Shown piece after piece: positions 10,603-23,090 of a stretch of DNA of 64,000 bases. How positions within the stretch are numbered: the stretch's first letter is position 1; every line of letters starts with the position of its first letter. Made by a program: the position numbers and the translations under genes. Below the pieces are notes generated by a model. The model had not been told where the DNA came from. It did no database searches and worked only from the letters and a program-made list of their open reading frames with translations. This stretch comes from Dolomedes plantarius (lineage: Eukaryota > Arthropoda > Arachnida > Araneae > Dolomedidae), in assembly GCA_907164885.2 (NCBI GenBank), contig OU015492.1, forward strand, positions 196,246,960 to 196,310,959, in the 5' to 3' direction.

Positions 10603-13147
10603 GTAACCAAATTTTAATTTCCTCCGAAGAATATACTTGATTGAAATTACATCCTTCACGACAGAATTTGAAATGAAGGAGTGACAGTTCTAGAAAAAAG
10701 AATTAAAACTTATCTATTTAATTTCAAGTTATTTCGTACTCTTTAAGTAATATCAATTCTTCTGATGCCAGAAATCTAGTCAAGAGGAAATAATTTCATA
10801 TTAATAATTATTCGTGGTAAACAAAATACTAGTATTATACTAGTATTTTACATGTTATATAATGATATACACTTGTATTTTCTATGCGAAGAACAAACCA
10901 AAATACTAAAAAATAAATATACAACGCAAGATTAGCGGCTTTTTAACCTCTAATAATTGAACTGAATGGATTCCTATACCATTGGTCAACAATATACCAA
11001 ATTTTGACTGCATTGAAGACCAATTTGAAATTGGCAGTAACATCGACAGATAAAGATTAAAAAGTTTGGAGTTTCCTTTAGGATTTGTTTGGAACTTTTG
11101 AACTGTTCTTATTGAAAATCACTTAAAATATTTTATCTCAGCTGTGCTTAAAATGTTCTTTAACGATGACACAAGAAAGTAGCCGACTACTTCAATATTA
11201 CATTCTATCTTTTGACGTACTTAAATTTAATATAGTTGAGACCTTGCTATCACTGCTCTTCCATGTTTCCTAGAGATTTGTTGATGTGTGTGGCAACAGC
11301 GCTATTTGACGGGATAGAGGGCAGAACGCATGGTTCTTGTTCGCAATTAAATATCATTTATAATTATCTAGCAAGTAGTTATTGATTTGAATTAGAAGTT
11401 GAACTACGCTCTCCCAATATTGAATTAGAATAAAGACATTGTAACAATTATAATTTATGACTCAAAAGATGATTCTCCAGTCTAGATTTATTTTAATCAT
11501 TAATATTTTAAGAAATAAATAATGCCATCTTTGTAAATATCATTTTAGAAATTTTAGATCTTTTAGATTTCAGGTGTAGTTTTATTTATCGTATTCATGA
11601 TCACGCGTTAGATAACTTTGCGTTGCTTGTTAAATTACCAGAAATGAGAATTAAATCGTCAAACTTTCGCTGATTACTTCCACTCAGATTCTTTAAAACG
11701 AGGGGAGCCTAATCAAACAAATGGCTTGTGAATAAGTGATAAACTCCGTAATCCATTAACTGCAAACATTCGATACGCAAATCTTGCGGAAAACCGTTTT
11801 CGAAGACACTGCGTTTTGCACAATTATCACTCGAATGCATGCAATGAAGCTGCTCTGGAAAACCTATGTCAAATTACAACCCTCTCGCAGAAATAGAATT
11901 TGACAATGCCCTGCAGTAATTTGTGTAAAGTATTTCTATTCTGAAGATAACGACTTAAGTCCTGCGTAGAATGCCCTCAGGCGTAAATGAATATGCGACA
12001 GAAATAGAATCGAACTGATTTCGGCGTAATGGATTTAGACAAATGGGCCATGTTTGTTGAGGAGATACAGAAGCAATGTTAATCTCGTAATGAAACTAGA
12101 ACATGACATGAATTCCTCTCTGTTTGATAGCAAAAATTATATCCCTCGAAAATCGTGATAAATGATCCTTAGAAAAGAATGGTTTCCTGAGCATTTATCG
12201 CATTTCAGGTAAGTTATTTCCGTCGAGAGTTTTGCTGCTTATATTACGCAACAACTAATATCTAGGAGACATTTTGGAACCTATCGAGCTCTTTGTTTTC
12301 GATAGATTTTCTTAAAAAAAACACCTTTAATAAATAACTCTGAAAGATTTTATTCAGCCAAGAACAGACAAGAAAAAGTTAATGGAATTATCTCTGGTTC
12401 ATATGTTTATTCCGGCAATGATTCTTTTAGTTAGTGGACATGTCAAAGTTTGAGGCAAAATGAGGTCTGTATGTATATCGATTAACACTTCTCATTTTTC
12501 TCATCTTTTATAACTTTAACCCATGTAATTATAAATAACAACTGAAAGCCACACAATTGAGAAGAAAGCAATTTGTGTCACAGTAATAGAGGCAGTTCTT
12601 CATTCTGCAAAGCATTAGGCGAAATAATCTCTCCAGACGAAAAAAACAATCCCCCATAATGTTCTGCGGCTGAAAGAAAAGCTGAGCTCTTCAGTTCGAA
12701 ACCAGATGCCCCTTTTACGTTCTATTACGGATTTATGAAGGTTTTATTTACATTTTCATTGTATTCTGCAAGATGTAGTGGCAGTTTAATTTTTTAAATC
12801 TAGATTAAGATGTTTTAGCTTGCGTCTTGATGTCAGATATTGATATTTAGACAAAGAATTCATATCTTAAAGTTTTCGTATAAAGTTACAGTATTTTTAA
12901 ATGGTTTATGCGTGTTCTTTCACATGAATTTCATTGGACTTTTAATTGTATTTCCATTTTATATGCCTTAAAAATGTCGAAAGATTCTAAGTTTATAATA
13001 TTTTAACGCGAGCAAATGCAATTTTAGTTTGCAAGACTGTATGTTTTTTCTGCAATACGGCCGGCACCTATACTAGGAGCATTTCCCCCTACACACCGCA
13101 ATTTTTGTTGGCTACTGGAGCTTTATATAGGGGATATATATCCTATA
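10603..13147. other. 2.5-kb non-coding stretch
   Basis: No element boundary or gene could be recognised. A perfect 13-bp-arm palindrome sits at 10823-10849. The part from about 11700 to 12100 is somewhat less AT-rich and looks unique rather than repetitive, but it has no open frame of note. Confidence 0.5.
10823..10849. repeat. Perfect inverted repeat, 13-bp arms
   Basis: AAAATACTAGTAT, one central T, then ATACTAGTATTTT. It would form a 13-bp hairpin or cruciform. No polyT terminator or tRNA-like context is nearby; it could be chance in AT-rich DNA or the relic of a small palindromic insertion. Confidence 0.85.
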
Positions 13148-13150
13148 TAT

Positions 13151-13190
13151 CAGTGCTCCCCAACCTTTTAATCGCCGCGGACCGTGGAAG
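13151..13190. mobile_element. Truncated hAT MITE end
   Basis: CAGTGCTCCCCAACCTTTTA followed by ATCGCCGCGGACCG matches the inverse of the right end of the 4905-5221 element. Homology stops at about 13185. No opposite terminus is seen, so this is a one-ended remnant. Confidence 0.7.
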
Positions 13191-13324
13191 TTTAAAAACA
13201 AGAGCACTGATCTTGTCAAATGTTGTCAACAGTTGGCTACTGATCTTGTCAAATGTAAACAAATGGAGTGTGCAACAATACAATATAAACAGGTGTTCGT
13301 CCCCTCTTGTTTTTAAACTTCCAC
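13184..13324. repeat. 21-bp inverted repeat enclosing a duplicated motif
   Basis: GTGGAAGTTTAAAAACAAGA(G) at 13184-13204 is exactly inverted at 13304-13324. Between the arms CTGATCTTGTCAAATGT occurs twice (near 13207 and 13239). The arms abut the truncated hAT end, so this may be a small foldback insertion into it. No protein is encoded. Confidence 0.8.
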
Positions 13325-13334
13325 CTTTTAAATA

Positions 13335-13829
13335 TAAAAAATAATTTATATGAGCTTAGTTTATGCGTATTTATAAATTTATATATATTTTTTGATTGAT
13401 AGTTACTTTCAATTAAATATTATAGGCAGATGACGGTCTTCAACCAAAAATTACCTACTTAGTATGTGAATTATTTGAATACTAGGCAGAAAAAAAATTC
13501 ACAACAGGTTACTTATTTACATTCCTTAATAACTCAAAATTATAGCAACCAAAATGATAAATTTGTTTATAAAAAACAGTAATAAAAATATTTACAAAAA
13601 ATATTAATGGGCCATTCTGCCTTTATGAATGCTCACCCATTGCTATGAACAGCTTGCAGCCCCTTCAGGAGAAACGAAGTATTTTTTCATCGCTCTTTAT
13701 TGAATTCTTGCTATAAAGATGCATCAAGTATGTTTTTAATGTGAAAGCCTCATCAGCGACAATAAATCGATCGTCCACTATTTATAGGGTCCACCCGCAA
13801 CGATATGCACCTTGTGGGAACCAAACAAC
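13335..13829. other. Non-coding stretch
   Basis: Nothing beyond AT-rich DNA is seen. Confidence 0.5.
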
Positions 13830-13975
13830 AAGGGAAGTGAATTCGTCACGACACGACACGTCAGCGTAGTGTGCACACACCGCCTGACGCTGACGTTTCC
13901 CACGTCAGCTGACGTTGCGGTCAGCGCGTGTCAACAAGTCACGTCAGCGTAGTCTGAATGTAGCTTTAGCTCCCC
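13830..13975. repeat. GC-rich block with iterated ACGTCAGCG motifs
   Basis: CACGTCAGCGTAGT or its inverse occurs several times, and 13902-13915 is the perfect palindrome ACGTCAGCTGACGT. The right edge (TAGTCTGAATGTAGCTTTAG) looks like a TIR of a MITE, but a clean left partner and target duplication are not visible. Most likely an eroded palindromic MITE. Confidence 0.5.
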
Positions 13976-13999
13976 TCTGTACTCAGTGCATGCGTGTAA

Positions 14000-14455
14000 A
14001 TAGTATGTAAAATAAAAGAAAATAATTACAAGATAAAAAGAACTTTTTGAATAAAATGTTTTTAAATTTTCTGTTGAATCATATAAACTTGACAATTCTA
14101 TGTATTAATAAATACTTTTAAAAATTTTTTTTGATGAATTATCCCATCAACTTGAAAGAAAACGAAGTTAATTGGAAGTTAACTTTCGTTTAACTTTTCG
14201 TTCCCGTTCCGGCCAATAGATGGCTGCATCAGTCTACAAAATAAAATTAACTGAAAATAACTGAAAATTAATTTAATTCTGCTTAAAGATGGCTAAAAGT
14301 ATTAAAAAAATGCATTGCCATCGTGTTCTGAGCTATTCTAAAAGTTTTAAATGTCTAGCTAGTCGGGAAGTTAGTTAAAAATCAATTGCAAGATTTGTAC
14401 TTGACAAACACACAAACACACAAGAAAGCAAGTTAATAAAATCATGGTAATTATG
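14000..14455 (-). repeat. Dispersed repeat, copy 1 (inverse of 46425-46800)
   Basis: On the minus strand it reads TTTTATTAACTTGCTTTCTT, then a (GTGTGTTT)-rich tract, then sequence matching the copy at 46425-46800 almost throughout. This copy carries about 80 bp around 14180-14260 that the other lacks, including GGCCAATAGATGGCTGCAT. The TTTG-rich start resembles the 5' part of non-autonomous Helitrons, but clean ends are not defined. No ORF. Confidence 0.75.
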
Positions 14456-14570
14456 TGCGAACCCGTGATCTATTGTGTACTTAAGGTGACGTATTAACAA
14501 GAAGAAAGAACGAACAAAACCACTGAACCACCAGCATCCCCCATATAAGGGAGAGCGATTATTTCACCCT

Positions 14571-14759
14571 ATGTGGGACAAACGTAGTAACGTCAATGGG
14601 TTAGCTGAAATTCGATTCCACGTGAACACCGTGGATACGCACGGCGCTATCATCGATGTGGCAGAAGACAACGTTCTAAAAGAATGGATTTTTGTTTATT
14701 CTGGGGACGAAAGTGTTCCTACTGAAGTACCACAGAACCGACATGAAAGCGAAATATGA
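14571..14759 (+). other. 62-codon open frame, unrecognised
   Basis: The frame reads MWDKRSNVNGLAEIRFHVNT onward with a mixed, protein-like composition and fewer A/T-ending codons than its surroundings. I do not recognise it. No splice acceptor or donor pair stands out. It sits directly before a mariner insertion and behind a dispersed repeat, so it may be a decayed piece of a mobile element's ORF rather than a host exon. Confidence 0.2.
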
Positions 14760-14819
14760 AGACTCGAAAAAAATGGATAATATGAGAGGCATATTAGAGC
14801 AAGGATTTTTATATACATA

Positions 14820-15776
14820 CAGGGTTTGTATAAAAAGTATCGGGAAAAGTTTCGGAAAAATAAATTTATTTGAGATATTGCTATAGTTTCTCAAAAGTCT
14901 TCAAAATACATCCCTTTAGCGTCGACAAACTTTTGCCAGCAGCTTTTCCACGACTCGAAGGCTCCCTGGTAGGTGAATTCTTGAACGTCCTTAAGGGAAC
15001 GTGTGCAAGCTTCTTTGACGGCACTTAGGGTCCCATGGTGGTGTCCTTTGATGGAGGATTTCACTTTTGGGAATAGGAAATAGTCTGCTGCTACCATGTC
15101 GGGACTGTAAGAGGGTTGGGGAATCGTCGCGATGCAGTTTATTGTCAGGTTTTCGGTGACCTTGGAAGCATGTGTGGCTGGGTGTATTGGGTCATCTGTC
15201 AAGACCTTTGGGACGAGTTTAGTGCAGATCTTTCGCATCACCAAATTTTCAGTGATAATGCTGTGCACTGTCATCTTATCAGTGCCAACTTCATCTGCGA
15301 CCGTGCGCACACTTAACCGACACTGAACCGACGGTCAGCACTTCACGCACTCGTTGCACGTTGTCGTCGGTTCTTGAGGTCGATGGCCGTCCAGTGCGGG
15401 GCTTGTGCTCCACACTCTCTCGGCCATCTTTGAAGAGCTTGTGCCACTTAAAAACTGCAGTTTGTGACATGCTTTCATCCTTCAACACTTGGCGAATCAT
15501 GCCCAACGTCTCCGTACCCAATTTTCCCCAGTCCAGCACAAAGTTTGATGGCGTACCGCTGTTCAATCGTTCGCTGCATTTTGCGCTTGCACCGAGTCAC
15601 TCGACAAGGGTCCATTAAACACACAATCTAGCCTGAACGAACACTCGCAGACGACTGCAGCTTGGTGCGTCTTGTAGCCAACATCCCCCATCACCGAGCA
15701 TGCACGGTACGAGCGCGCTCCGACGTACAGTCACGTCAGGAAAAAATTGTTCCCGATACTTTTTATACAAACCCTG
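14820..15776 (-). mobile_element. mariner element, internally deleted
   Basis: The 957-bp element has perfect terminal inverted repeats starting CAGGGTTTGTATAAAAAGTA and continuing TCGGGA. It lies between TA dinucleotides (14818-14819 and 15777-15778). It carries a broken transposase on the minus strand (separate entry). It is shorter than the usual mariner length of about 1.3 kb because of an internal deletion. Confidence 0.95.
14891..15566 (-). pseudogene. mariner transposase, frameshifted and missing its catalytic centre
   Basis: Two minus-strand frames make up the relic. The first (15566-15291) holds the N-terminal helix-turn-helix region, ending in the GRPS hinge motif. The second (15310-14891) continues with RTVADEVGTDKMTVHSI and ends with the C-terminal part, including YSPDMVAADYFLFPKVK, which contains the third catalytic Asp region. 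A frameshift lies near 15300. After LVPKVLTDD the sequence jumps almost directly to the H-A-S-K-V-T-E segment that normally follows the second Asp. The stretch bearing the first two Asp residues (roughly 110-120 codons) is therefore gone. It cannot be catalytic; the ends could still be mobilised in trans. Confidence 0.9.
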
Positions 15777-15778
15777 TA

Positions 15779-16671
15779 TGTTCTCTGAGTTATGCATTTG
15801 CACCAACTAAACATAAATCAACGAAATTTAAGGAGTAAGTTACGATGAACATATTTTGCCTTTCTGTTTGTGGGATCTGTGATCAACTAGTTCTCAATAC
15901 AAAAATAATATCGAAGACAATGAAATTGTGTATAATATAACAATGCATCCCCTAGAATGTATCGATATTCTAAAAATATATTTGAAAAAAAATCTTAAAC
16001 CAAACCAGACTCTCTATTTTGATGCTATATTACTTCTCTAACCCCTGTTAAATCAACTAGAGCAGAGGCTCACAGATAAAATAGTTATTTTCAAAATATC
16101 TCGCTTTTCTCAGTAAAGAGTATAACTACAGGCATTCAAATGCAGAAACAGAATGGAATTATGTAAAATGCAGGCTCAAGATAAAAGGAAGCTTAAACAT
16201 CTGGAAACTCTTTAGATATCCAGATCGTGTGTATAGAAATGGGGGAAAATGTTGCAGCACTATTTCCACTGTTAAACGAAGTAGGAAAAATGACTGCCAA
16301 CAAAATTCTGGTAGAGATATTTCTTTCTCTCAGCTATGTCCATTTACTACCGAAGCTAAAACTAAATAACACTATGATTTTTGTTTTATGTTTTGATACG
16401 TTTGAAAATATTGAAAGGAAGTAGCGTCATCAAATCGGTATGATTCTTATTCAATAAAACTTTTAGTTTTATTATTTATATTCCGATAAAGCACGCAGTG
16501 ATTCAGGGATTAAGAATGTGAAACAAATTTCCTACATTCTTTTAGCTATATATATATTGGGATAAATATTGATGCGTGTAAATTGTTTTTGACTCAGTTT
16601 TGGATGCTAATTTGAGAAAAAAAAATTGGCAGTCCTGCCAAAAATCTCGTACAAAAAGTGCACTATATACA
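15779..16671. other. Non-coding stretch
   Basis: No recognisable gene. The 65-codon frame at 16227-16424 has no motif. Confidence 0.5.
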
Positions 16672-16855
16672 GTCAAATTTCTCTATGGCTGCCAGTAATG
16701 GTCCCGAGAAAAAATAGCTGTTTTGAGGGAGTGGCCGTTGTAAAGAGGTTTCTTCCATAACAGTGGCTCTATAGACTATTTAATCGGTTCTAAACAAAAT
16801 ATGGCTGTTTAGAGAAGTGGCCATAGAATAAGGGTGCCCGTCTAAATAAGTTTCA
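16672..16855. mobile_element. Possible pogo/Tigger-like MITE fragment
   Basis: Starts TA then CAGTCAAATTTCTCTATGGC, close to the CAGTCAAACCTC-type terminus of pogo/Tigger elements. It then has several inverted pieces (GTGGCC... and GGCCATAG). No matching right terminus with TA is found, so it is either truncated or too decayed. Confidence 0.45.
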
Positions 16856-17121
16856 TTGCATTTCTTCTAAAGTTGAGGTCTTTTTTTATCAAGTGAATTT
16901 AACTTAAAATAAAAATTTTCTGGCCTCACCCAAATTAGGTTGGTCTCGAAACCTTGAATAAAGTTACAAGAATATTGAAAATGTTTCTATTTCAAATACA
17001 CATTTCAGGAGTTTCTAAATAAGAAGAAAGACTAAGATACTGGATGACAGTTGCTAGGGAATTCCTCATTAATTTCGTTTTAGAAAAAAACATCTTTCAC
17101 TTTCAAACACTTTCAACAGTA

Positions 17122-18985
17122 GGGTAGGTGGGGGCAAAGGTTCGCACATAAATTTCAAAATGACCGGGAAGAATTTTTTTTTTGGGGGGGGGGGAGGGAA
17201 TCTGGTAGGCAGTGCATTCATCTACTTCCAGTCAGTTGCCTCGTAAAAAATGTTGGAGTTAAGACCTCTTGCAGAGAAAATAAGGTAAGTTTATTTTCGT
17301 CTCTTTTAATGTAATTTTTTGCAACTTTTGAGTAATTTTGAACATTACTCAAACTCACGAACTGTTTTGGCCTTATTTTCGCATTTTAGGGTGGTAAATA
17401 ACCTTTCAGATCCTACCTTAAGTTTTCGATTAACTCAAATACAATGGCATCCATTCTGCAGAAACAGAACCAGCACGAAATGGGGTAAAGGTTTACAGGA
17501 GTCATGGAGTAAAGTTTCGCAGTACAAACCTTTGCCCCATCTGCAAACCTTTGCCCCTCTAACTATTAACATTTGTTTTATGTCCTCTTTTCATTAGGAA
17601 TCCTTATTAACAACGTCATTTATTATTAATGGGAATTCACATTTTTGTAATTTGAAAATAAAATATGGTTTTTGATAAAAACTGCCTTTTTTTAATCAGA
17701 AATTTTTTTGTAAAATGCTTGAAAATCCATAAATTAAAAATAAAATAAATTAGTACAACATAAAAAATAAAATAGCTCTGAACAAAGACCTATTTTACAA
17801 GATAAAAGAATTAAATGTTGTTACAAGACATTATAAGCTTCAAAGGTTTGGTTAGGGAAATTAGCTCTAAATGAGTAATTTCCAGATTTGGAAGTCTTTG
17901 AAATGCTCCTTGCGTCACAATTTTTGATGAAATTATATAAAATTTATTACAAAGTCTCCTCTTATACATTAAAATAAAGTTATGTATCCATTTCAGGTTT
18001 TGACATCATTCAGATTATCAAAGTTTAACTTAAGTGTGGAAAAGTACAAAAATTTCACGAGAATTCAGAGTACAAGCATAAAAATATTTCATAAAAATTA
18101 ATTATTCAACGAAAGCACAAAATAAAACATAACTCTGATCAAAATGTATAAGCAATATAAATGCAAAATTAAGGGGGAAAGTTAACAATTGGATCGCAAG
18201 GAGCATTTTAAAAAACATAATAAAAATTTCAATTTTTAAAATATGAAAAATAAAATTTTAAATATTTATAAAATTTTATAAGGTGTTTGATATAGTTTTA
18301 CTTTAATGAATATTTATGCCAAATTTCATATCGCTGAGGTAAAAATTTCAAAAATTGCTTTGTAATGTCCCCCATCTCCTTAATTTGCTTATTTTTTACG
18401 GGTTTTAAAAGAATGAGACCCGTTCAGTTAAAGCCTAAGATATGATATAACGATAGTGTTAATAATTGATATTTTAGTTGGAAGTTCTTTAGTTTATGAA
18501 AAAAATTATTGAGATTAACCCCGTTCAATTTGTGAATTTCTTTGTTAGATTCAACTTTCTGTGTTAATAGTCGATATTTCAGTTTGAAGTTATTTAGTTT
18601 AAGAAAAAAAAAATATTGAGATTAACCTGTTCAATTTGTGATTTTCTATGTATGTAACACCTTTAAAAAGATTACAAAATGTGAAATAAAACTATTTAGA
18701 CAACTCTATTTGTGATTTTCGATGCCTAGCTAGTAAGAAACCAACGAGTGGGGTAAAGGTTTGCAGTGCAAACCTTTGCCCCACCGATTGGGGCAAAGGT
18801 TCGAAAACAGGTGTTTTGGTAAAATTAAAAATTCGGTGACTAAATCTTTCGGGAAAAAATTATTTATAGAAGGTAGAGGAGATACCCAACTACAATACAA
18901 GTGACTTTTTTGGGGTGATAGGATCTAAAGGAGGCCCGTAAAAAATCAAAAGCTCAAAACTGCAAACCTTTGCCCCCACCTACCC
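17122..18985. mobile_element. TIR element with iterated GGGGCAAAGGTT motifs
   Basis: Ends are inverted repeats starting GGGTAGGTGGGGGCAAAGG (17122 onward, and inverted up to 18985) flanked by TA on both sides. The core motif GGGGCAAAGGTTTGCA also recurs inside on both strands: near 17484, 17524-17560, 18752-18800 and the right terminus. Such clustered subterminal copies look like multiple transposase-binding sites. The 1.86-kb element has no transposase ORF; the 92-codon frame at 17319-17597 spans the motif cluster. Its middle holds a TTAA-type element remnant (17860-18379). Superfamily undecided; TA flanks suggest Tc1/mariner or a relative. Confidence 0.8.
17860..18379. mobile_element. TTAA-type foldback element, truncated, nested
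   Basis: Aligns closely with about 30140-30645, including AAATGCTCCTTGCGTCACAA near the left and the inverse GCAAGGAGCATTTT near 18200. The right end is the inverse of GGAGATGGGGGACATTACAA followed by TTAA (18380-18383). A left terminus with TTAA is not found, so its 5' part was lost or it was captured incomplete. No ORF. Confidence 0.75.
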
Positions 18986-18987
18986 TA

Positions 18988-19542
18988 TATTCTAATTTTT
19001 CCATTTTTAAACGGGAATTATAAATTTGACACTCGCGCTTTGTCTTAATGGAAGAGCCCTTTATGTCCCCAACGATTGTTTAACAATTGCTGAAGAGTTG
19101 AAGAACGATACATTATTATAAGTTTGAGGACATTAAATATTAAAACATAATTTAAAACTACATTACCTTATTTATGTATAAACATATAATAGCTGCATTC
19201 TTTATTGGCCACGAAAAAAAATGGTAAAAGTTCGAACAATATTGAAATTTGACTTTTTTGTTGTTGTTGTTGCTGTTTCTAATGTTCCCTGGCCGGAAAC
19301 ATTTTACTTAGATAGTAAAGGTGAAGATAATGCCTGACAATAATTCTAAACAAAAATAAACGCTTGAATGACTGTTTTTATTTACCAAGCTACTTTCTTA
19401 AATGTAATTACAATATATTTTTATAAAAATGTAATGCAATACTGAAGATTTTGAGTAGTTATGAAAGCATTGTACCTTTCCTTTATTCTTTCGCATTATA
19501 CTATCCATTCCGACTTAAATATTACTTGCAGCTTATAAACAA
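18988..19542. other. Non-coding stretch
   Basis: Contains a short (TTG)n run near 19257-19275. Nothing else seen. Confidence 0.5.
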
Positions 19543-19692
19543 CTAGCTGAAAACCCGCACTTCGCTACGGAGTACATTCAAATTAAATACAACGGTCAAT
19601 GTATGCAATTAATGCCAAAAAAATTTAATATATATATTTATAATATATATATTTATCATCAATGAATACAATTGATGTAAAAAAAATTATAT

Positions 19693-19723
<31 letters not shown>

Positions 19724-20227
19724 AATTCGTAAGGGATATTTATTTTTTTTGGATAATATCCAATCGTCTGCCACATTAGAAAGAAAAAAAATATTTTTTT
19801 TTGTCTATTTAGTTGTTATGCACGTGACGAAAAATTTATTTAAAGTGCCAGAAAAAGAAATCACGTGATCAGCATTTAATAAATTAAATTATAAAAATTA
19901 GTCTTTAAAAATTCCCCAAAAATCAGAAAATTGAGGTAAAGATTCGAAAAAGATTTCATTTTAAAGGAATTTTTACGATCTTTCTAATGATATATATTGT
20001 ATAACCCTCAATTTATTATTTTAAATGCAAACTTACAAAAAGTTACAAAAAAGCATAAAAATTTTAATTTAATAAAATCTATGATGAATTTTTAAAAACT
20101 CTTTCTTAGTGCACCCCTACATCAAAAGAAGAATCGCCATGCAAAATTTCAGCGCTTTAGGTCCAGCGGTTTGGTCTGTGCGTTGCATGTCAGTGAGTCA
20201 GTTACGGAACTGTTTTATATATGTAGA
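19543..20227 (-). mobile_element. Helitron-like non-autonomous element, copy 2
   Basis: Same family as 2948-3755. On the minus strand it begins TCTACATATAAAACAG and ends GGGTTTTCAGCTAG, inserted between A and T. Length 685 bp. The GTCA run is shorter than in copy 1, and an internal (AT)n is present near 19698-19722. No ORF. Confidence 0.75.
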
Positions 20228-22159
20228 TAATGAATTGTAACGTTTGACTGGAAAGATTTTGATAGTTTTTAAACACTTATCGATGTGTTGTCAGGGTATG
20301 TGTAAAATAGTTGATTAAGTATTTGTTTTAAAAAAATATTATATAAGAATGGAACCGATATAAATCATAATGATGTTCTTAAAATCTAGTTTGAATTCGT
20401 AGTTTTTAGTTCTAATATACAGCAGTACCATTTTAACAAAGAAAATAGAAATTCAAAGATAAAAATAGATAAATCATCTGCTATACAGAAGAAAACGAAC
20501 CTGTCGATAGTTTCTTTTGTATGTATCAAATATAATGGACGTAAACAAACGTTTATTTTTCTGCGGTTTGTCAAGATTGTCTTGTGGTGTATAATATTTC
20601 AAAAAATGGCAATAACTGAATTCATGTTTGTGCTGAATTCTCATTTTATAATACATGAGTTTTTCTTCACTGAAAAGGATAAATTATCATTTTCTGTCAA
20701 TTGAAACGAAAAAAGGTGTTCGATCTACAATGCCGGGAATTTTAGAAATATCTCATATGACCTCTGTACTATTTGTTAATAACATTAAGGAGTTTTATTG
20801 TCTACGACATAGTTAAATATTGTAAAGAAAACAAGATAATAAACTTAATGAAACAAAACATTACTACTGATAAAAGGAAGCAATAGACTAATCTAACTTT
20901 ATCAAAATAACACTTATCAAAATAACAGAAATTCTGTTAACCAGATTATAGAGAAGTGAAACAGGTGTAAATTATAAACTGATTTGTTTCAGGAAGATAG
21001 ATGGAAAAAGAAGGTAAAGATGATGTTTTTGAATAAAGGGATTCTCAACTATTTTCATTGAACTTGCTAAATATTAAAAAATGTTCGAAGGAAAATTTAA
21101 TAGAATGAAATTAGTTATTTCTAGATCAATTTCCTAACTTCTTGAAAGATATTAGTCAATTGTAAGGAATTGCTTGACCTGAACATTATATGTAGTTGTT
21201 CGTTGTTGATTTCTGTGGCTGTTGCATTCAAGAGCAATATTGCATACTTTTAACTCGAGAGAGATATTACGACCTTGAAATAAGGACATTTTCTTGATAA
21301 TTAGCCTAAAGTTCTGTGTTTTTCCCTTGATATTTTGACAAATAGAAGTGGTTTGCATACTGATTATAAAAAGTTATTTACACTGCTTACGTTTACAACC
21401 AAGCAGACATTTTAATGTTCACTAAGATTCCCGACTGTTAAGTATAATTATTCATCATATTATGCAACCTACGAGAGTTACTAAACTAAATCCTTATACT
21501 TATAATTTTTGCAATCGATAATTATTATTTTTTAATGTGACTCGACAATAGACCAGAAAAATTGTTTTGTATCAAAGTTTACGTAAACACCCACATAAAG
21601 ACCATAAAATTCAATGACTTAGAAATGATTTAATAGAAATTAATCTCGGACGGGGGAAAGGAGCCATTCTTGTATGTACTTAGTTTATCTTTAAGTTATT
21701 AACATTTTTTTTCCAAAAAGTACGTATAAAATTATTTTTGAAGCTAAAATTTATTATAATATCATGGAATTAAATATATTTCCGAGAGAAATTCTTTTAT
21801 TCTAGGACATTTTTCTCCTAGGCATTAAAACATATCAATATGCCATTATATTAAAAAGTATCCTTTTATGATTCTATGTTTTAGATCTTTTATGGTTTAA
21901 TGCCATATATTTCATTTAATAACTAATATTACTTTCCTTCTTGCAAAGCACAAACTTTTCTCTGTCATAACTATAATATGTTGTAAACAGTAATTCATCA
22001 TTTATGTCTCTTATGATCAACAATTCAAATATTCTCTCCTCAAGAAATAAAAAGCATTCGATGTCTCTAAGCCCTAAGTATTCCAGTAAAAATCAATATG
22101 ACGAAGATGATAGCCTTTCAAAGACCCTTGCTGATTTCTCTTAGGGTTTGACAGAATTA
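20228..22159. other. 1.9-kb non-coding stretch
   Basis: Several frames of 60-68 codons on the minus strand (20386-20656, 21152-21358) carry no motif. No repeat boundary seen. Confidence 0.5.
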
Positions 22160-22325
22160 CGGGCTTTAGAGGTTACGAGAAGGAGTAAATAGAAATAAGT
22201 GCTTCGAAGCAGTGTTCTGCTTAGCCATAAGTGACAAGCAAAAGCATACACGTATGTCTGATAAGTACCCTCTGCGTTTTTACATCTTTCGCTTTTATCT
22301 TTTTCTTTGCGGAGTTAAGAATTAT
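22160..22325. repeat. Diverged dispersed repeat, member A
   Basis: GGCTTTAGAGGTTACGAGAA followed by AGCAGTGTTCTGCTTAGCCA and AAGTGACAAGCAAAAGCA aligns, with gaps, to 60029-60165 and more loosely to 23091-23175. All three are followed by a CTCTGC or CTGC then T-rich segment. The similarity is by eye only. Confidence 0.4.
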
Positions 22326-23090
22326 TATTAAAATAAAAGTACCAAAATGTTCGCATTGCATTACTTTATTTTACTGTTAATGTTTTAGAAATGATCGAAA
22401 TTAGGATTCACTTATATATTTCATGTATCAAGACTGAAAATTAGAGGTTTCAAAAATGTGAAAAAAATTAATCTAATTAATTTTATACAACAATTTGTAA
22501 CAATTTAAATGTGAGAAAGTATTCTCATGGGTAAGAATATATATATTAATCTGTTATTGGTTTCACTCTCCTTTAAAAATATTTAGCATTCTATCAAACG
22601 AAGTAAAATTTACAGAAAGAAAAAGAAATTCCTACTAGATATGTGTTTATAATGGAAATACGAAGTCTGCCTGTCAATAAACCAGCAAATCTTTTTCAAA
22701 ATTTAAGTTAGAAATCGGAAAATTTCTTTCTTTCTAGCTTTTCTTTACTTAACTCTTTCTCTGCTTTTAAAGTTTTTTTAATTAACCTATATACTGTCCT
22801 GAAAAATATATTGCTATATAAATTCAAACGATACCAAAAAATCTTAAACAAGGTCTTTGTTCCCCTTTTAACATAAAACCACTGCTTTACTCTTGACTAA
22901 AAAACAAGTTATGGTAAGGCAAAAATGTCTTCTTTATCTTTACTCTCATGGTAAAATATTCTTAATATTGACGGCAAATAGTATGTCCAGAGAGTAAAAC
23001 TTTTTCCTGAATGCATGCATAATAACAAGGGAAGAGCATATTTGAATTATAATCTACGCAGATCTCGCGAAAAAACAGCAACACTCAGAC
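22326..23090. other. Non-coding stretch
   Basis: No recognisable feature. Confidence 0.5.
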
